Of a stretch of DNA of 6,234 bases, positions 1 through 6,234 are shown piece by piece; the stretch's first letter is position 1, and each line of letters begins with the position of its first letter. A model generated the notes under the pieces. That model did no database searches. It worked only from the letters and a program-made list of their open reading frames with translations, and was not told the origin of the DNA. Position numbers and translations under genes: made by a program. Source of the DNA: JAGNLM01 sp964439835 (lineage in GTDB: Bacteria > Pseudomonadota > Gammaproteobacteria > JAABTG01). Location: positions 1 through 6,234 of the forward strand of contig CAYTPQ010000122.1 of assembly GCA_964439835.1 (NCBI GenBank), given 5' to 3'.

Positions 1-54
1 GGGAGTATGGGGTTAAAAGCTCCATCGAGGGTTCGAATCCCTCTCTCTCCGCCA
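1..54 (+). tRNA. tRNA-Ser, 3' part (anticodon inferred GCU)
   Basis: This is the 3' part of a serine tRNA; the acceptor 5' strand, D-arm and anticodon lie before the window. Visible in order are the end of the anticodon stem (GGGAG, 1-5), a long class II variable arm (6-26, ATGGGG pairing with CTCCAT around a TTAAAAG-type loop), the T-arm (GAGGG 27-31, loop TTCGAAT 32-38, CCCTC 39-43), the acceptor 3' strand TCTCTCC (44-50), discriminator G51 and an encoded CCA (52-54). The long variable arm and G73-type discriminator indicate serine. The anticodon is not visible; GCU is inferred because the variable-arm region closely resembles E. coli serV as I recall it. A palindrome starts 13 nt after the CCA and could end its transcript. 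Confidence 0.94.
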
Positions 55-67
55 ACCCCCTCGTAAA

Positions 68-156
68 TGGGGACATTCTGGGGTTCCGGCGGCCTTCCCG
101 GCGCGTCGACGCCAGGCGCCGGGCGGCTTTCCTGGAACCCAGAATGTCCCAGTTTT
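68..156. repeat. Long imperfect palindrome between the tRNA genes (MITE/REP-like, terminator-like)
   Basis: The outer arms are TGGGGACATTCTGGGGTTCC (68-87) and GGAACCCAGAATGTCCCA (134-151). They are complementary apart from two unpaired Gs in the left arm; the core GGGACATTCTGGG (70-82) pairs fully with 138-150. An inner perfect 8-bp stem, CCCGGCGC (97-104) with GCGCCGGG (116-123), caps the structure. TTTT (153-156) follows the right arm directly, so the + strand transcript could fold into a terminator for the upstream tRNA-Ser. Its length and mirrored ends also look like a REP/MITE-type mobile palindrome; GGGGACA-type ends are, from memory, common on elements mobilised by IS200-like/RAYT transposases. 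No transposase is present here. Confidence 0.72.
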
Positions 157-203
157 CTTGACAGCACCGGGGCCGGCGGGCTAGCTTTCTCGTCCCTGAA
201 AAC

Positions 204-280
204 GCGCCCGTAGCTCAGCTGGATAGAGTACCTGGCTACGAACCAGGCGGTCGGGAGTTCGAATCTCTCCGGGCGCGCCA
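204..280 (+). tRNA. tRNA-Arg(ACG)
   Basis: This is a complete 77-nt arginine tRNA. The acceptor strand GCGCCCG (204-210) pairs with CGGGCGC (270-276), followed by discriminator G277 and an encoded CCA (278-280). The D-arm region TAGCTCAGCTGGATAGAGTA spans 211-230. The anticodon stem CCTGG (231-235) with CCAGG (243-247) encloses the loop CTACGAA, giving anticodon ACG (238-240). The T-arm has stem 253-257 with 265-269 around TTCGAAT. ACG is normally edited to ICG by TadA so that it reads CGU, CGC and CGA. It closely resembles E. coli argV. Following a tRNA-Ser it repeats the serV-argV order found downstream of csrA in enterobacteria. No clear terminator follows it immediately. Confidence 0.97.
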
Positions 281-373
281 ACTTCGCCCCGTATGTTCCC
301 GTTTCCGACCAGTCCACAGCGATTGTGTGACTGAGTACACGGTGCCACCCAGGTCGTTCGACTAATTTGAGTT

Positions 374-395
374 CTGTCGGCAGCGGTGCCGACAG
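374..395. promoter_or_regulatory. Stem-loop with perfect 9-bp arms
   Basis: CTGTCGGCA (374-382) and TGCCGACAG (387-395) are exact reverse complements around the tetraloop GCGG. There is no T-run on either side, so it is not a classical intrinsic terminator. It could be a Rho-linked 3' end for the tRNA-Arg transcript, a protein-binding inverted repeat, or a 5' leader hairpin of the EPS operon; the sequence does not decide. Confidence 0.55.
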
Positions 396-501
396 GCCCG
401 CCGGGTTCGGCGTTCCCCGGCGCAATCAAGGGATTCTCAGGCGGTTGCCGCGGTGCGCGGACCAACCCCAAGGGGCGAGATGGGCTTCGATCGGACTCCC
501 A

Positions 502-541
502 GGGCACCTCGCCGCGAGGCATGCCTCGCGGTAGCGTGCCC
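502..541. promoter_or_regulatory. 40-bp dyad with perfect 20-bp palindrome, candidate operator or leader hairpin
   Basis: CCGCGAGGCATGCCTCGCGG (512-531) is a perfect 20-bp palindrome with no spacer. The symmetry resumes about the same centre: GGGCAC (502-507) matches GTGCCC (536-541), with a 4-bp mismatched step on each side. It ends 60 nt before the transferase ATG. Perfect dyads of this kind suit a dimeric DNA-binding protein such as a Fis-type HTH enhancer binder, and PrsR two genes downstream is an obvious candidate. Alternatives are an RNA hairpin in the leader or a REP-like repeat. The dyad is seen directly; the function is inferred. Confidence 0.6.
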
Positions 542-601
542 GCAGCGCATCTGCCCCTGCCCGGCGCCCGCCCCGCAACTGCCGCCCCGCCGACCGGACC
601 G

Positions 602-2002
602 ATGACGGTACGGATCTTCCGACACTACGTCCCTGCCCCCCTCATCGTCCTCGGGGTGATCGAGTGGGCGGTGCTGACCCTGGCGGTGTACGCCGGCGTG
701 TCGATGCTGCTCTGGGAGGGGATCCCGATCGGCGGCGTGGTCCTCGACCCCCTGCTGCCCAAGGCGCTGGTGTTCCCCGCCGTGCTCCTCGCGACCATGA
801 GCGCCGCCGGCCTCTACCAGCTCGGCCTGCGCGACGGGCTGCAGGGTCTCGCCATCCGGCTGGTGGCGAGCTTCCTCGCCGGCGGGCTCCTGATGGGCCT
901 GCTGTTCTACACCTTCCCCCGCCTGTTCATCGGCACCAACGCCTTCGCCGCCTCCCTCGCGATCGCGTTCCTCGCCATCGTCGTGGTCCGCCTCGCCTTC
1001 TACGCCGTCTCCGACCACGACTCCCTCAAGCGCCGCATCCTGGTGCTGGGGGCGGGTCCCCAGGCGGGCCTGATCGAGCAGCGCATGCGCCGGCGCGCCG
1101 ACCGCCGGGGCCTCAACATCGTCGGCTACGTCCACACCCGCCTCGAGCAGGACGTGGTCCACCGCAGCAAGATCCTGAAGGTCGAAACCAACCTCCTGGA
1201 CCTTGCCCGCCAGCACGAGGTCTCCGAGATCGTGATCGCGGTCGACGACCGCCGCACCAACTTCCCGATCGACGACCTGATCGAGTGCAAGATGAGCGGG
1301 ATCCGGGTGACCGACCTGCTCACCTTCTTCGAGCGCCAGAGCGGCACCATCCCGCTGGACGTGCTGCAGCCGGTCCACATCGTCTTTCTGGACGGCTTCA
1401 GCCACGCGGTGCTGCGCAACACCAGCAAGCGGGTCTTCGACCTGGCGGTGAGCGTCGGGATGCTGGCGGTCACCCTGCCGGTGTTCCTGCTGACCGCGCT
1501 CGCGATCAAGCTCGAGGACGGGCCGCGCGCGCCGGTCTTCTACCGCCAGGATCGGGTAGGCCGGAACGGCCAGATCTTCAAGGTCATCAAGTTCCGCAGC
1601 ATGGGAGTGGACGCCGAGCGCAACGGTGCCCAGTGGGCGGCGAAGAACGACCCCCGGGTCACCCGGGTCGGCGGTTTCATCCGCAAGGTCCGGATCGACG
1701 AGCTGCCGCAGCTCTGGAACGTGCTGCAGGGCGACATGAGCTTCGTGGGGCCCCGCCCGGAGCGGCCCGAGTTCGTCACCGACCTCTCGCACAAGATTCC
1801 TTATTATTCCCTGCGCCACCGGGTCGACCCGGGCATCACCGGCTGGGCCCAGGTCCGCTACCCCTACGGCTCTTCCGAGCGCGACGCCAAAGAGAAGCTC
1901 CAGTACGACCTCTACTACATCAAGAACTACAGCGTCTTCCTGGACCTCACCATCCTCCTCCAGACCGTCCAGGTCATCCTCTCGGGGCAGGGGGCGCGTT
2001 GA
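602..2002 (+). CDS. EpsB-type polyprenyl-phosphate sugar-1-phosphate transferase (XrtA/PEP-CTERM system)
   Basis: This 466-aa inner-membrane enzyme should transfer a sugar-1-phosphate from a nucleotide sugar to undecaprenyl phosphate, the first step of EPS repeat-unit assembly. Four hydrophobic segments (about 11-36, 54-75, 82-104, 113-137) precede a CoA-binding/Rossmann-like domain (about 145-270, GAGPQAG at 150-156). The C-terminal bacterial sugar-transferase domain (about 276-462) has KRVFDLAVS and a membrane segment at 279-303, then APVFYRQDRVGRNG, KVIKFRSM, the DELPQLWNVLQGDMS block carrying the Asp366-Glu367 catalytic dyad of phosphoglycosyl transferases, and VGPRPERPEF. Length and layout fit the full-size family (TIGR03013, related to Methylobacillus EpsB). 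I chose the ATG at 602 because MTVRIFRHYVP matches the family N-terminus as I recall it; only a weak GGA (596-598) serves as ribosome binding site. The sugar substrate cannot be read from the sequence. Confidence 0.93.
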   Translation: MTVRIFRHYVPAPLIVLGVIEWAVLTLAVYAGVSMLLWEGIPIGGVVLDPLLPKALVFPAVLLATMSAAGLYQLGLRDGLQGLAIRLVASFLAGGLLMGLLFYTFPRLFIGTNAFAASLAIAFLAIVVVRLAFYAVSDHDSLKRRILVLGAGPQAGLIEQRMRRRADRRGLNIVGYVHTRLEQDVVHRSKILKVETNLLDLARQHEVSEIVIAVDDRRTNFPIDDLIECKMSGIRVTDLLTFFERQSGTIPLDVLQPVHIVFLDGFSHAVLRNTSKRVFDLAVSVGMLAVTLPVFLLTALAIKLEDGPRAPVFYRQDRVGRNGQIFKVIKFRSMGVDAERNGAQWAAKNDPRVTRVGGFIRKVRIDELPQLWNVLQGDMSFVGPRPERPEFVTDLSHKIPYYSLRHRVDPGITGWAQVRYPYGSSERDAKEKLQYDLYYIKNYSVFLDLTILLQTVQVILSGQGAR

Positions 2003-2017
2003 CCGCAGCGGGGGAAT

Positions 2018-2173
2018 TGACCACTAAGGACACGAAGGGCACTAAGTATGCTTTAAGTGTTTTCGCTTTCGTCCCTAGGCTTCCTTTCTGCGCTGTAACC
2101 GGGCCCTGTAGCTTTGGCTCTCCCAAGACCTGATCCAGTTTCCTTGGTGTCCTTGGTGTCCTTAGTGGTTTTT
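2018..2173. repeat. Inverted-repeat element of 9-bp units filling the gap before prsK
   Basis: The left arm (2021-2046) and right arm (2143-2168) mirror each other. CCACTAAGGACAC (2021-2033) is the exact reverse complement of GTGTCCTTAGTGG (2156-2168). Both arms continue in a 9-bp period: AAGGACACG then AAGGGCACT on the left, and TTGGTGTCC repeated then TTAGTGG on the right. About 96 nt of unrelated sequence lies between the arms. I recall near-identical AAGGACACNAAGG repeats scattered through many bacterial genomes, so this looks like a non-autonomous dispersed repeat (MITE-like). TTTTT (2169-2173) follows the right arm, giving a terminator-like 3' edge although the loop is long. It occupies nearly all of the 182-nt gap and ends 11 nt before the prsK start. 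Confidence 0.82.
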
Positions 2174-2184
2174 CCGTCTTCGCA

Positions 2185-4278
2185 GTGGATCTCGTAGGCC
2201 TCATTTCCTACGGCGTCGGCGCCGGGCTGTTCCTGGTGCTGACGGCGCTGCTCGCCTTCGGCTGGCGGGGGCGGGTGGAGGGCGGGCTGCTGCTGGCGGC
2301 CTCGGCGCTCACCGCCGCCTGGCTCGGGCTCTTAGCCAGCGAGGCCCTGCTTGGCGTCGAGGCGGGCCTCGGCGCTCGGGCGCTGGAGCTCCTGCGGACT
2401 GTCGCCTGGCTCGCCTTCCTGGTCCGGCTGCTCGGCTACCGGGGCGCGGGCGGCAGCGCCCGGGGGCTGCCGCGCCTGGCGCTCGGGCTCTACGGGCTGG
2501 GTGCGCTGACCCTCGCCGGCACCCTGGCGGAGCCCTTCGCCGACGCCCTCGGCCTGACGGCGGCGACGCTCGAGAACCCGCTGCTGGCCGGCCACGTGCT
2601 GCTCGCGGTCGGCGGCCTGGTGCTGGTGGAGCAGCTCTTCCGCAACACCCCGGTCGATCGGCGCTGGACCATCAAGTTCCTGTGCCTCGGCCTCGGCGGG
2701 ATCTTCGCCTACGACTTCTACCTCTACGCCGACGCGCTGCTCTTCCACCGCATCGACCCGGCGCTCTGGTCCGCCCGCGGCGCGATCTACGCCCTGGTGG
2801 TGCCGCTGCTGGCGGTCTCGGCCAAGCGCAACAAGCAGTGGTCGGTCCCGATCTTCGCCTCCAAGAGCATCGTCTTCCACTCGGCGACCCTGGTGGGGGC
2901 GGGCGGCTACCTGCTGCTCATGGCGGGGGCCGGCTATTACATCCGGGCCTACGGCGGCGAGTGGGGCACGGCCCTGCAGGCGGTGTTCCTGTTCGGCGCG
3001 GCGGTGCTGCTGGCGCTCCTGCTGTTCTCGGGCGCCGCGCGGGCCCGCTTCAAGCTGTTCCTCAACCAGCACTTCTTCGAGTACAAGTACGACTACCGTG
3101 AGGAGTGGCTGCGGCTCATCGGCACGCTCGCCGGCTCGCGCACCGGCCAGGAGCTGCGCGAGAACGCCATCCGCGCGGTCGCGGCGATCGTCGAGTCGAC
3201 CGGCGGCATCCTCTGGCTGCGCGACGACGCCGACGTGTTCCAGCCGGTCGCCCGTACCCACCTTCCGGATCCGGGCGAGGCCCGCGAGCCCGCCGACGGC
3301 CCGCTCGCCCGCTTCCTCGAGACCCGCGAGCTGGTGGTCGACCTGACCGAGTGCGCCCGCGAGCCCGAGCTCTACGCCGGCCTCGAGGTCCCGGAGTGGC
3401 TCGCGAAAATGCCCCGGGCCTGGCTGGTGGTGCCGCTGCTGCAGGGGTCCTCCCTGCTCGGCTTCATCGTGCTCTCCGAGTCCCGCGCCCACTTCACCTT
3501 CAACTGGGAGGACACCGACCTCCTGAAGACCGTGGGCCGCCAGGTCGCTAGCTACCTGGCGCTGATGCAGGCCACCGAGCAGCTCGCCGACGCCCGCCAG
3601 TTCGAGGCCTTCAACCGGGTCTCGGCCTTCGTCGTCCACGACCTGAAGAACCTGGTGGCCCAACTCTCCCTGGTGGTCTCCAACGCCAAGCGCCACATGC
3701 AGAACCCGGCCTTCGTCGAGGACGCCATCCGCACGGTGGACAACGCCGTCGCCAAGATGAACCGGATGCTCGAGCAGCTGCGCAAGAACCGCCTGCAGTG
3801 GAAGCCGGCCCAGCCCGTCGACCTGGGCGAGGTGCTGGACGAGGTGGTCCGGATCCGCTCGGGATCCGCGCCCGCGCCCCGGCTCGACTGCCGGGCGGAG
3901 GGCCTGTGTATACTCGCCGACCGGGATCGGTTGGGAGCGGTATTGGGGCACCTGGTGCAGAACGCCCAGGAGGCCACCGGCAAGAAAGGGCACGTGACGG
4001 TGCGGCTCGCCCGCGACGGCGACGCGGCCGTCCTCGAGGTCGAGGACGACGGTGTCGGCATGGACGCCCAGTTCGTCCGCGAGCGCCTGTTCAAGCCCTT
4101 CGACACGACCAAGGGCAACGCGGGGATGGGGGTGGGGGTGTACGAGACCCGCGAGTTCGTCCGTGCCCACGGGGGCACCATCGACGTGCAGAGCGCGCCC
4201 GGTCAGGGGACGACCTTCCGCCTGCGCTTCCCGCTGACGCACGAGGCCGAGCGGCTTCCCGCCGCGGCCTCGGCCTGA
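2185..4278 (+). CDS. prsK: PrsK, XrtA/PEP-CTERM system sensor histidine kinase
   Basis: This 697-aa membrane sensor kinase is expected to phosphorylate the adjacent PrsR. The N-terminal half (about 1-285) carries roughly eight hydrophobic segments. A charged linker (KLFLNQHFFEYKYDYREEW, about 290-308) leads to a GAF-like domain (about 316-460). The kinase core has the H-box FVVHDLKNL with His485 as predicted phospho-acceptor, the N-box HLVQNAQEA (Asn593), G1 DDGVGM (621-626), the F-box region RLFKPFDTTK, and G2 GNAGMGVGVYETREF. The layout matches TIGR02916. The GTG at 2185 is the first possible start after an in-frame stop at 2131-2133; no ATG, GTG or TTG lies between them, and the MDLVGLISYG start suits the family. 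No Shine-Dalgarno is visible because the repeat element abuts the start. The stop is 10 nt before prsR. The sensed signal is unknown. Confidence 0.95.
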   Translation: MDLVGLISYGVGAGLFLVLTALLAFGWRGRVEGGLLLAASALTAAWLGLLASEALLGVEAGLGARALELLRTVAWLAFLVRLLGYRGAGGSARGLPRLALGLYGLGALTLAGTLAEPFADALGLTAATLENPLLAGHVLLAVGGLVLVEQLFRNTPVDRRWTIKFLCLGLGGIFAYDFYLYADALLFHRIDPALWSARGAIYALVVPLLAVSAKRNKQWSVPIFASKSIVFHSATLVGAGGYLLLMAGAGYYIRAYGGEWGTALQAVFLFGAAVLLALLLFSGAARARFKLFLNQHFFEYKYDYREEWLRLIGTLAGSRTGQELRENAIRAVAAIVESTGGILWLRDDADVFQPVARTHLPDPGEAREPADGPLARFLETRELVVDLTECAREPELYAGLEVPEWLAKMPRAWLVVPLLQGSSLLGFIVLSESRAHFTFNWEDTDLLKTVGRQVASYLALMQATEQLADARQFEAFNRVSAFVVHDLKNLVAQLSLVVSNAKRHMQNPAFVEDAIRTVDNAVAKMNRMLEQLRKNRLQWKPAQPVDLGEVLDEVVRIRSGSAPAPRLDCRAEGLCILADRDRLGAVLGHLVQNAQEATGKKGHVTVRLARDGDAAVLEVEDDGVGMDAQFVRERLFKPFDTTKGNAGMGVGVYETREFVRAHGGTIDVQSAPGQGTTFRLRFPLTHEAERLPAAASA

Positions 4279-4288
4279 GGACCCACCG

Positions 4289-5707
<1,419 letters not shown>

Positions 5708-5743
5708 ATCCGGTCGGCAGCTTGCGTGGGCAGGAGTCCGAGC

Positions 5744-5764
5744 GAGGGATGACGAGATGACGAG
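5744..5764 (+). promoter_or_regulatory. Ribosome binding site and duplicated start codon of the export gene
   Basis: GAGGG (5744-5748) is the Shine-Dalgarno. The octamer ATGACGAG occurs twice in tandem (5749-5756 and 5757-5764). The first ATG touches the Shine-Dalgarno and opens only Met-Thr-Arg before a TGA (5758-5760) that overlaps the second ATG. The second ATG (5757) has an 8-nt spacer and opens the real reading frame, so it is the start. Confidence 0.75.
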
Positions 5765-6234
5765 AACACAGGCTTTGCATGGGGGGCGGTTCTGGCTCGC
5801 CGCGCTGGCGGCGCTCGGGCTGGCGGGCTGCGAGACGGTGCCGGTGGACCCGGTGTTCCTGGAGGAGCCGGGCGAGTACGAGTACAAGGTCGGGCCCGGT
5901 GATTCCCTGAACATCTTCGTCTGGCGCAACCCCGAGGTCTCCTCCGACGGCCTCATCGTCCGGCCCGACGGCAAGATCTCCACCCCGCTGGTGGAGGACC
6001 TGGTCGCCGCCGGCAAGACCCCGACCCAGCTCGCGCGCGAGGTCGAGCAGGTGCTCTCCCAGTACATCAAGGAGCCCCTCGTCACCGTCATGCCCGAGGG
6101 CTTCGTCGGGCTCTTCAGCGAGCAGATCCGCATCGTCGGCGAGGCCTCCAAGCCCCAGGCCCTGCCGTACCGCACCGGCATGACGCTGCTCGACGTGATG
6201 ATCGCGGTCGGCGGCCTGACCGACTTCGCCGACG
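5757..6234 (+). CDS. Polysaccharide export outer-membrane lipoprotein (Wza/OPX family), 5' part
   Basis: The first 159 residues are visible and the frame is still open at the window end. The product should be an outer-membrane lipoprotein that forms or gates the EPS export channel, like Wza. It begins MTRTQALHGGRFWLAALAALG and has a lipobox LAGC with Cys25 as the lipidated residue; Glu follows, not the Asp that signals inner-membrane retention. The polysaccharide-export domain starts near residue 43 (YKVGPGDSLNIFVWRNPEVS) and continues through VRPDGKISTPLVEDLVAAGKT and EVEQVLSQYIKEPLVTV. An SLBB-like segment begins near IRIVGEASKPQ. In this locus it matches the XrtA/PEP-CTERM system export protein (TIGR03027 type). 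It follows prsR by 49 nt and has its own good ribosome binding site. The chain-length determinant and tyrosine kinase genes usually come next but are outside the window. Confidence 0.93.
   Translation, partial: MTRTQALHGGRFWLAALAALGLAGCETVPVDPVFLEEPGEYEYKVGPGDSLNIFVWRNPEVSSDGLIVRPDGKISTPLVEDLVAAGKTPTQLAREVEQVLSQYIKEPLVTVMPEGFVGLFSEQIRIVGEASKPQALPYRTGMTLLDVMIAVGGLTDFAD

Larger units (their letters stand above)
281..601. other. Intergenic region / leader of the EPS locus, no gene seen
   Basis: These 321 nt separate tRNA-Arg from the sugar transferase gene. I see no supportable coding region. An in-frame upstream extension of the transferase from 386 is possible, but it would add a Pro/Gly/Arg-rich stretch that lacks the family's N-terminus. 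The region contains the stem-loop at 374-395, the 40-bp dyad at 502-541 and a C-rich tract at 543-600. I could not find a convincing sigma-70 pair, nor a sigma-54 -24/-12 element (TGGCAC-N5-TTGC), although the locus promoter should lie here. Confidence 0.7.

Noticed and set aside
181..522. Minus-strand 113-codon ORF across the tRNA-Arg
   Set aside because: It is the antisense of a tRNA; the GEIRTPDRLVRSQVLYPAELRA-type peptide is a well-known spurious translation of tRNA genes.
386..601. 72-residue N-terminal extension of the sugar transferase
   Set aside because: It is Pro/Gly/Arg-rich, runs through the stem-loop and the 40-bp dyad, and precedes a start (MTVRIFRHYVP) that already matches the family N-terminus.
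437..1819. Long minus-strand ORF opposite the transferase gene
   Set aside because: Shadow of a GC-rich gene; the translation is low-complexity (Glu, His, Asp, Gln, Arg) with no recognisable domain.
664..2133. Plus-strand 489-codon ORF in another frame of the transferase gene
   Set aside because: Arg/Pro/Gly-rich shadow translation with no domain; the other frame carries all the catalytic motifs.
2018..2168. CRISPR-like array from the repeated 9-bp units
   Set aside because: The units are contiguous and inverted, with no spacers of regular length; this is a dispersed inverted repeat.
1974..2204. Minus-strand 76-codon ORF over the intergenic repeat
   Set aside because: Its peptides (such as PLRTPRTPRKL and VPFVSLVV) are simply the 9-bp repeat units translated.
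5708..5756. Sigma-54 promoter before the export lipoprotein
   Set aside because: GG and GC dinucleotides occur, but none has the required 10-nt spacing with TGGCAC/TTGC context; TGGTGC...TTTGC at 5682-5702 has the wrong spacing.

Overview
The window comes from a high-GC Gram-negative proteobacterium, most likely a gammaproteobacterium. Codon third positions are overwhelmingly G or C. Both tRNA genes encode their CCA ends and closely resemble the enterobacterial tRNA-Ser(GCU) and tRNA-Arg(ACG) sequences as I remember them. All the protein genes point to an exosortase A (XrtA)/PEP-CTERM exopolysaccharide locus, a system of Gram-negative, EPS- and biofilm-forming bacteria.

Layout: positions 1-54 are the 3' half of a tRNA-Ser. 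Next is a long imperfect palindrome ending in a T-run (about 68-156), then a complete tRNA-Arg(ACG) at 204-280. Positions 281-601 hold no convincing gene but contain two dyad-symmetric elements: a 9-bp stem with a 4-nt loop, and a 40-bp dyad with a perfect 20-bp palindromic core. Four plus-strand genes follow: a polyprenyl-phosphate sugar-1-phosphate transferase of the EpsB type (602-2002); the sensor kinase PrsK (2185-4278, GTG start); the sigma-54-dependent response regulator PrsR (4289-5707); and the 5' part of a Wza-like outer-membrane polysaccharide export lipoprotein (5757 to the window end). The gap between the transferase and prsK is filled by an inverted repeat built from 9-bp units. 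It ends in five Ts only 11 nt before the prsK start codon.

How the genes fit together: the transferase would load the first sugar phosphate onto the lipid carrier, and the export lipoprotein would help move the finished polymer across the outer membrane. PrsK and PrsR form a two-component pair that, by family knowledge, controls the PEP-CTERM/EPS regulon through sigma-54. The exosortase, chain-length protein, tyrosine kinase and further glycosyltransferases usual for such loci are not in this window and would be expected downstream. The tRNA-Ser to tRNA-Arg order matches the csrA-serV-argV region of E. coli, so csrA may lie just upstream; that is inference.

I found no wholly unknown gene system. 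The most interesting unexplained signals are non-coding: the dyad ahead of the transferase gene, the repeat that abuts prsK, the palindrome between the tRNAs, and a start-codon duplication at the export gene.
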